Below, one piece after another: positions 43,111 to 54,959 of a DNA stretch of 64,000 bases (within the stretch, counting starts at the first letter, position 1; every line of letters starts with the position of its first letter). Under the pieces are notes generated by a model. It had not been told where the DNA came from and did no database searches. It saw nothing but the letters and a program-made list of their open reading frames with translations. The translations under genes and the position numbers were made by a program. The stretch is from Eunapius fragilis (taxonomy: Eukaryota > Porifera > Demospongiae > Spongillida > Spongillidae), in assembly GCA_963681505.1 (NCBI GenBank), contig OY811988.1:4644607-4708606 (forward strand), read 5' to 3'.

Positions 43111-44029
43111 ATTAAAATGTTCCTGCCTTGCCAAAAACGGTCCGCTATTCACTCTACACGCAGTCTGTCCTAGCTTTTTTTTATTTTTTTTTTAGGACAA
43201 TGTCTGGCTTGATATTTAAAATGTAAGTTTATTTCAAGGCGCCACATGTAATAAATGGAGAGTGATGAATCATATAAATTATAAATGCATTGTGCATGCT
43301 CAGTGAATACATACATGATGCATATACAAGCAAAACAGATGCTGCATGTGATGCAATAAATGGTAATGCTTATGTTGAGGAGCTGTTGTCAAAATCTGTG
43401 ATCAATGCCCAGTAACTCTATAGACTTGATTCCTTTGATCCATTAATTGTTCGAATAACCATGTAAATAAAAGCATATGCAGGAAGATGAATGCCTTGAA
43501 TAATAATGATTCACTACAATAGTGTATAACTCTAACTGCATGCTTAGAAGAATAGCTGAATTTCTTTTTATAATGACTTCCCCATGCTGCAACATCAAAT
43601 AACTGAAGGGAGGAGGAGGAGGAGGAACAAGAGGAGGTAAGGGGGAGGTGTAAGGAGAGGAGGAAGGGGGGGTGGTGTGGGCACATGGTGATAAAGCACC
43701 CCCATCCCTCTGCCCCCACATATCCCTGCATGTGACCATGTGAGGAGTGAGGATGTTGGTACATGTCCAACACCTCATTGTAAGCATAAACATGCATTAA
43801 CGTGTATTACTTATTTCCTTATTTACTGCCTGTGCATATTGCTGGAACCATATGTAGGGAAGGGCTGTATGGTGACCCTGTGGTTCATATGTACACATCA
43901 CATGCAAAGTATTCACACATCATGGTAAAGTTTATTCACCATATACTGTTCTTACATACATCCCATTCTAATAAGAGTCCACTGACATGTCCCGTCCTCC
44001 ACAACTCCCCTGTGGAATTAGGTACTTGT

Positions 44030-44620
44030 TCAGTTCATTTTGTGCCATTGTCTGTTATAATAATCTTGGGCAGACCCATGCATTTGCATAAAAATCTGCA
44101 AGGATAGAATACAGTGAATCAGATTATCAGTGTGCATGGCCATTTGGAAATCTGTAGTTGAATTTATTAAGGTAGTCTTAAAATAGATTCTATGGCTAAA
44201 AATCGAAGTTGCATGTTTCACTGTGTTATTCATATCTTTGACCGTTCCAGGCCAAATAAACAGTTCACTGATCCTGCTCACAGTTCGCTTCACTCCCATG
44301 TGCCCGGACAACAGTCATGCAGAATACGGCGCTGCTCTGACTTTCCTCCAACAAATATTATTTCCATTGTCTATAATAAAGCACTGCCCATGACTTGCGG
44401 ACGACACAATTGTGTGCATTAGCCAAATTGAAATAAACAAACATTTCCCTTCTTCTTCTTAAAGTAACTTTCACAACAAATTTCTGGGCCTTTCTTTGTA
44501 TGCATCGCTTGCCATGCTACGCTTGCACCCACCGGGTATATTTCTTACCAAGTACTCATATGCTTCTTCTACAAGGTTCCCACTTTTGGCATCTCCCTCT
44601 TCACTTGAATCAGCCATTTT
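44030..44620 (-). pseudogene. Integrase-gene remnant, sister of 19219-19690
   Basis: The minus strand from ATG near 44618 reads MADSSEEGDAKSGNLVEEAY, EYLVRNIPGG, then after frame changes a zinc-binding piece SGHMGVKRTVSRISELFIWP. It is frameshifted and lacks the catalytic core. Confidence 0.55.
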
Positions 44621-44841
44621 CACATTCATCTCCACGCGCTCAAGGTGTTTATGTGCCCGGACCAGTTTTGGATTAACGGACAAATTTTGGCGTCCTTTTA
44701 GGTCCGGCCGGACCACTTTTGGTCCCCAAAATTGGTCCGGCCGGAGCAATTTTTTCCCCGGGCTAAAATTTTCGTGAGAGCACCCGGGTCGTGAAATCAT
44801 TTTTTTTAAACGCGACCCGCGTATAACTCGCATGTAGGCTA

Positions 44842-44996
44842 AAGGACGACATACACGGGTCGACTTCCTGCCGATTTATCGCCTGCAACTCAAATGAATA
44901 TGGGTGAAAATTCAGTAAACTACGGAGTTTTTACGCATATTCATTCGGGTTGCAGGCGATTAATCGGCAGGAAGTCGACCCCTATATGTCGGCCTT
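44842..44996. mobile_element. Small hairpin MITE, about 155 bp
   Basis: Arms of about 50 bp (gggtcgacttcctgccgat ... atcggcaggaagtcgaccc) enclose a short centre with a further inverted pair, caaatgaatatg/catattcattcg. Copies of the host repeat at 11690 and 42645 lack it (ggctacgcctcc), giving an empty site next to TA. Confidence 0.8.
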
Positions 44997-45410
44997 AAGC
45001 CTCCTTATTAAGATGGGAGCATATTTTCTGTGTAATTCGTTCCCCAAACGAAAGAAAATTGTATGTGTCCAAACATGGGCAATTACAAAATAATAACTGT
45101 TTTACCCAATGCAAGCTGCATATGTAATCTATCACCTGCAACTTCTATAACATGCCCTCGCAATACAAATACATCATGGAATTATTATTGTCAGATAGCA
45201 GCTACAGTACATGTTCTCAGCCTGTACGATGAGACTTGAGAGGGAACACAATTGCTTTAATGTGATGACATTATTACTTCCTGTATAGGTTTTGTGGCAA
45301 GCATGGTCGCTAAGTATGTATTGCTATGTACTTTTGTGTGGGAGGTGGTCGTTCCTATTGGTAACCAATAGAGTATATAAATAAGTTACGCGGGCGTACG
45401 GACGTAAATC
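44990..45410 (+). repeat. Spacer repeat T, forward copy upstream of gene C
   Basis: Corresponds to 19905-20290 upstream of gene B. It ends at gttacgcgggcgtacggacgt. Confidence 0.75.
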
Positions 45411-45596
45411 TTTGTTGAGACCACTACTCTTGATTACAGTAGTTATTTTCTTGATGTATAGAATTAGTTGTATAGTAATTAAGGGATATGATGATGCAAC
45501 TGCAAGTACATTGGATTCAGTTTTAGCAAACCAAAGTCTCTGGTCATCCTGAGAGAATGAGAATAGACCTAGCTAAAGCTGCTAATCTTGTTCTCG

Positions 45597-46770
45597 CTAT
45601 TTGTTGATGGGTCCACTATTCTTTCACAAGAAGGCACCACTCAGGGAGATCCACTTGCTATGCCAGTGTATGCCCTTGGCATTCAACAGCGTTCATCTGT
45701 TGATGTGAACCAAGTTTGGTATGCTGATGCTGTTGCAGCAACTAGTACAATACCCAACCTGAAAGAGTGGTGGGACAACATCAACAATTTCGGTCCCCCT
45801 TATGGATACTATGCTAATGCAAAGAAATCCTGGCTTATTGTAAAAGAAGCCCACTATACTTCTGCACTTTCAGCATTCCATGGCACTAGCCTGAACATCA
45901 CAACTACTGGTAAACCACATCTTGGTGCACCTCTGGGAACACTGTCACTTGTCACTCAATATGGGAAGGACAAAGTCGAAAATTGGGTGAACAACGTCCT
46001 TACATTGTCCCACACCACATGCAGCGTATTCTGCATTAATTCATGGTTTAGTACACAAGTGGTCTTATTTAGCCAGAACAGTTCCTGATATCGCAATGCT
46101 CTTCCAACCCCTGGAAGATGTGATTCGTTCTAAGTTCATTCCAGGTCTAACTGGCAGGGCACCACCTAATGATTAAGAATGCAACCTACTCTCACTACTT
46201 CAATTCCTAGATCGGGTGGTCTTGGCATCCCCAATGCAACTACTATTTCTCATTCAAATTTCTGAGCCTTTCTTTGTATGCATCGCTTGCGTGCTACGCT
46301 TGCACCCACCGGGTGCATTTCTTACCAAACTACCCTACTGAGGCTACTGAACAGCAGGTTGAGGCCAAAAAGGAAGTTCGTAGCTCAAAACGGAAACACA
46401 GCCAGGGCAGTGCGTCCAACCTCCGTCCCCAGCTGGCAAACTCCACTCAACACTCAATGGATCTAGCTCAAGAAAAGGGTGCATGCAACTGGTTGACAAC
46501 TCTACCTATTGATGAGAATGGCTTCACCTTACATAAAGGTGCATTTCGTGATGGTTATCACTCTTAGATACGGTTGGCTACCATCTAATATTCCCTCCAC
46601 TTGCACATGTGGAAAGTTTTTCACTGTTGAACACACTCTCTCTTGTCCACTGGGTGGCTTTCCATCTATTCGCCACAATGAGATCCGTGACCTAACAGAA
46701 TCTCATGACAGAGGTATGTCACAATGTTTCCATGTGCGAATAACAAGTGATATGAGTGTATTTTCAGCTT
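45597..46770 (+). pseudogene. Reverse transcriptase fragment (probably non-LTR)
   Basis: The frame contains SQEGTTQGDPLAMPVYAL, then VWYADAVAATS (usual YADD changed to YADA), NAKKSWLIVKE and GAPLGT, then breaks. A later frame gives EKGACNWLTTLPIDENGFTL, HKGAFRDG, then YGWLP and C.CGK....HTLSCP.GGFPSIRHNEIRDL, the C-terminal part of the same type of protein. An internal segment near 46255-46320 repeats spacer sequence also found at 19560. Mutated catalytic residue and stops make it a pseudogene. Confidence 0.7.
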
Positions 46771-47798
46771 AGCAGGTATTTTCCATGTGCGAAAAATGCT
46801 GCTTGGTGAGAACAATGTTGTTTGAGTTCATAAAATAAGTCTGGTTCTGTTTTTAATCCTGCTACAGCCAATATCACTGCTCTCGCAAAATTTTAACTCA
46901 TCAATAATGTTTTTGTCATGAATTCAATTATTGCTTATCTCATCCCAGATCACCTATCTCAAAATTCAAATTCAAGTTAAGCAGTACCATTTGCTTAGAC
47001 AAAAGTTGTTATAGGTTTTATAGCAACTGGACAGCAACTGTCAAACAATTACGAATGCCAGCTTTTTACCCTGTTGTGGAAACTGATTTCTATAGACAGT
47101 TAAAATATTCAAAAAAGCAGTGCCAATGCTCCATGAATGTACAGACCACTGCAAATTTTAAGTTTTCTTTATCTAGAACATGAGCAAGTTTTAGATAATA
47201 AGTTTGTACATGATTGAACACGACTAATTCATTGACTTAATGTCTATTGTTTTGTTAAATGTATGATTATATACAACCAAAACGATAACAATGCACTTAC
47301 ATATAATGAGAGTATACAGCACATTAGGTACTTAGAGCAGAAGGATTTCGGTTGTTTATTCACAGATTGTTTACGGTCTCGTTGCAGGATGTTTACTAGG
47401 TCGATCATAACAGTTAGGTATGTGTACCGAGTAGTTTTACAATCCTTGCGTATAGAGCCAGCATACACCTCAGGTTGTGGATGTTTAGTTTAGATTGTGA
47501 GAAAAACCTTGCAAACATGCACGTTGGCAAACTTTCCGCTTTACGGTGCATCAGTATACACCCATATATAACAATGCATTTTCCATAATGATTCCAACGT
47601 CGTCTCTATGCTCCAAGAAATCTATAAATTCTTGCACTTCAACAATGCTTCATGTCCATAACATAAATTCCAGAGCAACGTGGCACTCGAAGCTTAACAT
47701 GCCTTAATGTCAGCAAACCTTGACACTCAAGGGTAGCTACAAAAAAACAATCTTTGTAACCAAGAAAAAAGCATGTTTATGAAGTAAAAGTTTTGATT
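46771..47798. other. Spacer upstream of gene C, no gene recognised
   Basis: Matches 21170-21800 upstream of gene B with an extra stretch at 46900-47330. Short open frames are not conserved between the two copies. Confidence 0.6.
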
Positions 47799-48179
47799 GG
47801 GGGGGGGGGGGGGGGGGGGGTCTTTTTTTTAATGCATAAAATTTGACTATAAAAATGGCGGAGGGTACCAATTGCGGTATATCGCATGTTTGTCACGTAT
47901 CTATCTTGCATGCACGTGCACCTACCGACATTGGGCATTGGGGCTGCGAGGCACCAATACTGTTGCGAGCAATCAGGCTTATGAAGCAAAAGCAGCGGGC
48001 TATTTCATTCTCAGGATAAGGGGGGAGGGGGGGGGGGGGGGGGGGATAAATTCCGGACACGCTGACGGGGTCGGTGTTTGTTCGAAATTTCCGATTATTA
48101 TGCGGTACAATATTATTTTCGGTATCTACGGTATACATATACAATTGAATCAATCGTTCCTGCAGATCATCGATCGAGG
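47799..48179 (+). promoter_or_regulatory. Conserved upstream region of gene C (probable promoter)
   Basis: Aligned with 21790-22169. It holds poly-G tracts at 47799-47820 (22 G) and 48027-48045 (19 G, against 10 in gene B). tatacatata at about 48131 lies 40-50 bp before the ATG, but its role is unproven. Confidence 0.4.
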
Positions 48180-48251
48180 ATGTTAAAGGAAATTGCTCTT
48201 CTTCTGACCCTGCTGGTCATGTTCGCTGATGCCCGCCCTCAATCCCATGAG
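48180..48251 (+). CDS. Copy C exon 1, signal peptide
   Basis: 24 codons from ATG (48180) to GAG before GTATGC. Core IALLLTLLVMF, then ADA/RPQSHE. ATG context is aggATG. Equivalent to 22170-22241. Confidence 0.75.
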
Positions 48252-51200
48252 GTATGCAACCATCGCGGAGGTATTACATGTATGCAAAATTAATAATAAT
48301 ACAATACAGCAGAAGACGATGAGCGATGAGGTTGAAATGAGGGAGCAGGACACTGCCCTACTGGCTAACAGCGAGGACGTTCTAAACGGTAATAGAGTTA
48401 GAAAGCATATTCCTTACTGGCGTTAAATACATATTGATACCCTGATTTTAATATTCTTAGATGAGATAGCCAACGCAAAGAATGCTGGACGCTTGGAGTC
48501 AAAGGTTAGAATTCTAACGATCTGCTTTTCTATATCATACACTTGAAACCCCATTGTGTTGCTTTAGCCTCTAGTTGTTTTGCGCAAAAGCGATAAAACG
48601 CGCAAAATCAATTATTGATTCGCCATGCTGCAGCATGATGCTGATTGAACGATTGATTTGAATAAAAATTCTTTAGAAATCAATAACTGATTGATTCAGA
48701 GTTGGCTTTTCGTTGTGCGATTGATAGCTAATCGAATGCCACATAACGATATTATGAAACTGATGAATGAGTTGTATTATTGTTGAATACATAACACCCA
48801 TTACAAACTGGTTGTACATCTAATCATCCGTCCAATTAATCTTAACACAGAAACTATTTAGAACTTAAAAACAATTCTGTAAGGCAGCTGTATATTAATA
48901 ATTTCAAAGGATAACCAGCGTATTATTAGGTGTTAAAGCCTTAGTGCAATGATTGACTGCACCTTATCTTACTTATTATCCTTTGTCATTAATGCATCAT
49001 AACATACCTGCTACCATTATTCTAATACAGGATGTAAGCACCAACGATGTTAATGCACATCTGTTTAATGCACATCTGTTTAATGCCAAGATGGAAGCAT
49101 CCGTGAATAAGGAGCAGGTGAGTTTCAAATTCATGGTGCTGCTTCAAAAGCATTTCAGGATTTCATTTCTCAACATGCTACGCATGGCTTTCAATTCACT
49201 ACGACGACGGACCTTTAACATTCATACTGTTCCGTGTTACCATGGATACAAATAATGCAGGGTGTAAGTATCAATGATGTTGCATCCCCCATGACAATGT
49301 GTTCTTAATTTCTAAGAAGGAAGCATTGGTGAATGCGCAGGTGGGTTTGTACTTCAGCGTTTCATGTTTGTCTGTTCTCACTGCCATAATGATGGGTCCT
49401 AAAATGCCCATTGTTCATTTTTACCATGGAAATTGGTGTTGAATAATCCAGTTTGTAAGTACCAATAATATTACATTCCACAATGTATATTATCATCATG
49501 TCTACCTGCTCATTGTTTGGGCACTGTTTTTAGTTTAAAAAGCTGGTAAGTGCCAATGATATAACGCTCCCCGGTACAACTGTATCTTCACATGTTTATT
49601 GTGCTTTGTTGTGATGGACACTGTTATAGGTAAAAAAGTGGGTAAGAGCCTATTTTATAAAATTCCCCAGCATATCTTGCATGGTTACCTGTTCTTGTCA
49701 CCATGGATACTGTTATAAATAATACAGAAGGTAAGTGCAAATGATATTACATTCTTAACATGGCTACCTGTTCTTTGTTACCATGGATACTGTTGTAAAT
49801 AATGCAGAAGGTAAGTGCCAATGATATTACATTCTCGTGTTTAACCTAACATGGCTATCTGTTCTTTGTTACTATGGATACTGTTGTAAATAATCCAGCC
49901 TGTAAGTACCAATGATAATACATTCCGCAATGTATATTATCATCTGGTCATTGTTTGGGCACTGTTTTAGTTTAAAAAGCTGGTAAGTGCCAATGATATA
50001 ACGCTCCCCAATACAACTGTATCTTCACATGTTTATTGTGCTTTGTTGCGATGGACACTGTTATAGGTAAAAAAGTGGGTAAGAGCCTATGATATAAAAT
50101 TCCCCAGCATATCTTGCATGGTTACCTGTTCTTTGTCACCATGGATACTGTTATAAATAATACAGAAGGTAAGTGCCAATCATATTACATTCTAGAGTTA
50201 AACTTAACATGGCTATCCGTTCTTTGTTACCATGGATACTGTTGTAAATAATGCAGCCTGTAAGTACCTATGATAATACATTTGCCAGTGTATATTGTCA
50301 TATCTACCTGTTCTTTGTTTGGGTAATGTTTTAGATTAAAAAACTGGTAAGTGCCAATGATAAGTACAAGTGTATCTTCACATGTTTCTTGTACTTTGTT
50401 GCTATGGACACTGTTATATGTAAAAAGCTGGTAAGAGCCTATTATACAATGAATTTTGCATGGCTACCTGTCCTTTGTACCATGGATACTGTTACAAATA
50501 ATACAGAAGGTAAGTGCCAATGATATTATACTCTCCAGTGTATCTTAACAATGATTACCTGTTCTTTGTTACCATGGACGTTGTGTTTTATATAATCCAG
50601 CGTGTAAGTGCAAATAATGTTCCATTCTTCAATGTGCACTAACATGTCTAATTGTTTTTGTTACCACGGACACTATTATAGATAAGGAAGCCAGTAAGTA
50701 CCCAATGATGTTACATTTCCCAGTGTTTACCTGTTCTTTGTTACTGTGGATATTTTTAATATAGCGCGTAAGTTCCATTTCCCCAATGTACTCTTAACAT
50801 GCCTGTTACCATGGACAATATTGTTGAATAATCCAGCCTGTAAGTACCAATTATATTACATGTGATATTACAAACTATGATGATAATATCACAAATTTCT
50901 GTTCTTTTATATGGATGTTAATTAATACAGACGGTAAGTACCAATAATAATGCATTCCCATGCATCGTAGTATTGCCACCATTCATTGCTACCATTCTTG
51001 AATAACGTAGGATGTAAGTATCAGTGATGTACAACCTCCAATGTGTCTTAACATGGTCACCGGTTCTATGTTACTGCGATGAATAATCCAGCCTGTAAGT
51101 CATGTTGATATTACAATTCCCAATGTAAACATGCCTGCCCCTTCTTTGTTGTCCCATGTCCATTCAGCCTGTAAGTACCAATGATATTACATTCCAAAGC

Positions 51201-53736
51201 TACCATAACACTGCCTCCTTCCGTGCTACCATTTTTGAATAATGCAGGAGGATGTACGTTTCAATGATGTACAATTTCCAATGCATTTTAACATGTCTGT
51301 TTGCTCTTTATTACTACTGTTATGGATAAATGCAGACGGTAAGTACCAAATTACCACGGGTACTACACCACCATGTATTGTATAACATCGCCCATGGACA
51401 CTATCACTAAATAATTCAGGATGTAAGTATCAACAATGTAAAATCTCCACTGTACCGTAACATGACTACTGTTCTTTGTTACTACGTATACCTTTCGGAA
51501 TAATACAGTCTGTAAGTACCACATTGTACACCCCCAATGTATTGTAACGTTGCCACCTTCCTTGCTAACCATTGTTGATTAATGCAGGATGTAAGTATCA
51601 ATGATGTAAAGTATCTTAACATGCATGCTTTTCATTCTACCACGGATACTGTTATGAATAATACAGACGGTAAGTGTCAATTGTATTATGCATTCCCCAA
51701 TGTATCTTTAACATTAACATCTCTGCCTGTTTCTTGTTACCATGGACATTATTTTTGAATAATCCAGCCTGTAAGTACCAATGATATTGCATAGGGCATT
51801 ACATATGATTACATTTTCTTTTTCTTTGTTACCATGGATAATCTTATGAATAATACAGACGGTATGTACGAAGGATGTTACATTCCCAATCTATTATAGT
51901 ATTGCCACCCTTCCTTGCTACCTTGTTGAATAATGCAGGAGGATGTAAGTATCTATGATGTACAATCTCCAATGTATTATTAACATGTCTATTTGCTCTT
52001 ATTACCATGAATACTGTTATGAACTGCCACCATCTCCAATGTATTGTAACATTGCCACCTTTCCTGCTATCATGGGCATTATTGTTGAATAATGCAGGAT
52101 GTAAGTATCAATGATACCAATTTATCGTAAACATGGCTAACTGTTCTATGTTAACACGGATACTGTTATGAATAATACAGACGGTAAGCGCCAATTGTAT
52201 TACATTCCCCAACGTATCTGTAACATGTCGACCTGTTTTTTGTTACCATGGACATAATTGTTGAATATTCCAGCCTGTAAGTACAATTGATAATACATTC
52301 CCTAATGCATCTTTAATATGCCTACCTGCTCTTTGTTACCATGGATATTATTGTTGAATAATAAAGCCTGTAAGTACAAATGATATTACGTGTGGCATTA
52401 CATATGACGATTATATATTCCTGTTCTTTGTTACCATGGATATTCATACGAATAATACAGCAGGTAAGCACCAATGATAATACATTCCCAATGTATCGTA
52501 ACATTGCCACCTTTCCTTGCTAAAATTGTTGACAAATTCAGGATGTAAGTATCGATGATGTACAACCTCCAGTGTATATTACTATGGCTGCATGTTCATT
52601 GTTACCATGGATATAATACAGGCGGTAAGTACGAATAATATTACATTCCCAATGTATCATAACACATTGCCCTTTGTATGGAATAACGCAGGACGTAAGT
52701 ATCAATGATGTACAATCTCCAATATATGTCTATCTGTTCTTTGCTACCATGGATACTGTTATTAATAATCAGACGGTATGTACCAAATATACCAATGATA
52801 TTTAATCCCCAATGCCTCCTTTCCTTTCTACCATGGACTAATCCATTGATTAACACAGGATGTAAGTATAAATGATGTACAATCTTCAATGTATCTTGAC
52901 ATGGCCACCTGTTTTTTTGTTACCATGGATACTGTGATGAATAATCCAGCCTGTAAGTACCAATGATATTACATTCCCCAATGTATCTTACCTGTCATTG
53001 TTACATGGGTATTATTGTTGAATAATCCAGCCAGTAAGTACCAGTGATGTATTCCATATTTTGATCATATATTACATAATACATTCCAAATGTATCATAT
53101 GATTGCCATCTTTCGTTGCTACCATTGATGAATAATTCAGAATGTAAGTCTAAATCATACAATTCCCAGTACCAAATCTGCCAATGATATTTCCTCCCCA
53201 ATGTATCATAACCTTGCCACCTTTCCTTGCTACCATTGTTGAATAAATGCAGGATGTAAGTATCAATAATATACAAACTCCAATGTAATTTAATATGGCT
53301 ATTTATTCTTTGTTACCATGGTTACTGTGATGAAAATTTACATTCCGCAACGTATCTAACATGGCTACCTGCTCTTTGTTACCATGGGCATCATTTATAC
53401 TTACATCCTGTGTTATTTAATGGATTAGCCTGTAAGTACCAATTAGATTCTCCAATGTATCTTTACATTGTCACCTTTCCTTGCTACGTTGGACATCTTT
53501 TTGAATATTGTTCAATGTCTCACATTCCCCAATGCCCTTTTTATATGGCCTACTATTTTGAACAATGCAGGATAATTTGGTAAACTATACAGATCCATTG
53601 TGTTACTTTTTTGCATGTTCTGATATACTATTTAGAATTTCATGACTCCAAAAGTGACTGTAAGTTAAAGTGACATGTACATGTATAATAATGCGGTTTT
53701 TCTAAACCATTTTTATGGACTACACAGGAAAACTAA
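48180..53736 (+). CDS. Microexon gene copy C, complete, about 53 exons and 173 residues
   Basis: The clearest member of the family. Full inclusion of the exons given in the following entries joins 522 nt of coding sequence (173 residues and stop) from 5.56 kb. Exons 1-4 supply a signal peptide and 70 residues; the remaining 79 residues come from about 49 exons, most with one codon. All junctions after exon 3 are phase 0, so any exon can be skipped without changing the frame. Introns are 53 to about 175 nt, mostly 75-100. The predicted product has a basic Lys-rich middle and an acidic Pro/Thr/Asp tail. The organisation resembles schistosome micro-exon genes (signal peptide plus symmetric microexons), but no sequence relation to them is claimed. 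Role unknown; antimicrobial, biomineral-binding or peptide-precursor functions are possible. Confidence 0.7.
48310..48504 (+). CDS. Copy C exons 2 (48310-48388) and 3 (48461-48504)
   Basis: Exon 2 begins QKTMSDEVEMREQDTA and ends LANSEDVLN in phase 1. Exon 3 completes an Asp codon and reads EIANAKNAGRLESK. If the intron between them is retained, the frame ends after GNRVRKHIPYWR, giving a short alternative product. A second acceptor three bases into exon 2 (CAGCAG) could remove one Gln. Confidence 0.7.
49031..49117 (+). CDS. Copy C exon 4 (87 nt)
   Basis: Same 29 codons as copy A (begins DVSTNDV, ends VNKEQ), between aatACAG and GTGAGT. The intron before it (48505-49030) corresponds to the start of the window in copy A and holds the Helitron-like insertion in copy B. 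Confidence 0.72.
49261..49340 (+). CDS. Copy C exons GGT (49261) and 24-nt exon (49317-49340)
   Basis: One-codon Gly exon, 53-nt intron, then KEALVNAQ between tttctaAG and GTGGGT. The 53-nt intron is the shortest in the gene and close to the lower limit for spliceosomal introns. Confidence 0.65.
49452..50693 (+). CDS. Copy C cationic microexon block
   Basis: Exons by first base: F 49452; FKKL 49534-49545; VKKW 49630-49641; K 49728; K 49808; P 49899; FKKL 49971-49982; VKKW 50067-50078; K 50166; P 50257; IKKL 50335-50346; weak L 50428; K 50507; R 50601; IRKP 50682-50693. The FKKL/VKKW/K/P set is repeated with a period of about 437 bp. The four-codon exons follow gttttAG or gttatAG and precede GTAAGT/GTAAGA. 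The unit before 50428 has lost its AG (tatat), leaving only a three-base exon option. Confidence 0.62.
50765..53579 (+). CDS. Copy C acidic microexon block
   Basis: Exons by first base: R 50765, P 50837, T 50931, D 51011, P 51092, P 51168, ED 51247-51252, T 51336, D 51420, S 51509, D 51588, T 51667, P 51768, T 51859, ED 51939-51944, D 52098, T 52181, P 52274, P 52367, Q 52461, D 52542, A 52622, D 52692, T 52773, D 52859, P 52950, P 53031, N 53141, D 53253, P 53429, DNL 53571-53579. Donors are GTAAGT in nearly all, GTACGT at 51253, GTATGT at 51862 and 52776. The codons CCT, ACG and GAT dominate and recur in the same order in copies A and B. Confidence 0.62.
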
Positions 53737-53890
53737 GGAGGACACAAATGGTGCAGCTGCTGTACTTGAGTATTGACTATATAGATTTTGTTGCACTTTG
53801 AATAGGTCTTACATATGAATATTCATTTTCTTTCTGCTTTTATTGTGCTAGAGAATACATGAATGCATCAATAACTGAACGTTACCTTTT
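53728..53890 (+). CDS. Copy C terminal exon and 3' UTR
   Basis: GAA AAC TAA after gactacACAG; stop ends at 53736. The UTR matches A and B up to catcaataactgaacg near 53880. Confidence 0.65.
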
Positions 53891-53904
53891 TTTATCTACT
53901 ACCA

Positions 53905-54057
53905 ACGTACGTACGTACGTCCGTACGCCTGCGTAACTTATTTATATACTTGGCCTAAAGCCTATTTGTTGCTAAGTACGCGTACCTAGCAACCAATAGG
54001 AATGACCACCTCCCACACAAAAGTACATAGCAACGCGTACTTAGCGACCATACGCAT
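53905..54057 (-). repeat. Spacer repeat T, reverse copy, first part
   Basis: Homologous to 7453-7600 behind gene A. It is split by the Merlin insertion at 54066 and continues at 54960. Confidence 0.8.
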
Positions 54058-54065
54058 GCCTATAC

Positions 54066-54084
54066 GGCACTTATGCAGTTCCCC

Positions 54085-54118
<34 letters not shown>

Positions 54119-54951
54119 ACTTTAATTAATTGAATTCAAGATTGCGACCGCCTTTTTTAAATGTTCAAATCATGTTTAAATCTATAGTGAAAACCAGCTA
54201 TCATTGCTACCGCCTTTTTTTGCTACGATGGCTGCATTACCTGTTCCCGCTCTGGCTCCTGCTATGATTCCCACTCCGGATCTCCACGACTTCAAGTGGG
54301 GACTACGTTATTCAATACGAACTACAGTTTCAGCTGGGGATCGTAGGAGAACACACACCATAGTCGACTGGAAGAACTTTTGTAGGGATATTTGCTTGGA
54401 GTACTTTATTAGGAATCCAGTCGTCTGTGAGAAGTGTGCAGGAAGTACAACGTAGGACATCTAGTTAGAGAGCAATCGCAACGAAAGTAGGATTCATGGT
54501 TCCAGTCGATCGCAGAGATGCAGCAACTCTTCTTCCAATCATACAACAGTACATCGCACCTGGAACTACTATAATCTCGGACCTCTGGGCGGCATACAAC
54601 ACAATAGGAACACTCGGATACCAGCATCTCACCGTTAATCACAGTTTAAACTTTGTAGATCCAACCACAGGAGCATGCACCACTAATCACATAGAAAGCG
54701 TATGGCAAAAAGCTAAGCAGAAACATAAACAGCGATACGGGACACATAGGGAACTTTTACACATGCATTTAGCGGAATTTATGTGGAGACAAAGATTTGG
54801 ATATTGCTTTCATGACTTTGTAGCACATGTTAGGGGCAGTTTATCCAGTGTAGGTTTATTCGTATGTATTGTGTTCATGATACCGAAAATGTTATGATAT
54901 CGTAAATCGAATAATTAAAGGGGGGGGGGGGGGGGGAACTGCATAAGTGCC
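54066..54951 (+). mobile_element. Merlin (IS1016-like) DNA transposon, defective
   Basis: Terminal inverted repeats GGCACTTATGCAGTTCCCC at both ends run into poly-C (54088-54104) and poly-G (54920-54936). The 8-bp target duplication is gcctatac (54058-54065) and gcctgtac (54952-54959), one mismatch. The spacer behind gene A (about 7590-7605) shows the uninterrupted site. 8-bp duplications and the transposase type are Merlin traits. Confidence 0.9.
54229..54897 (+). pseudogene. Merlin transposase (DDE_Tnp_IS1595 type), internally deleted
   Basis: The first frame ends IVDWKNFCRDICLEYFIRNP plus a few residues and a stop. The second, from 54496, reads MVPVDRRDAATLLPIIQQ, GTTIISDLWAAYNTI, then TTNHIESVWQKAKQKHK and FMWRQRFG. 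These are the ISXO2/IS1595-type landmarks with the second Asp (SD) and the HIE...W region. The segment with the first catalytic Asp should lie between the two frames and is missing, so the enzyme is inactive. Confidence 0.85.
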
Positions 54952-54959
54952 GCCTGTAC

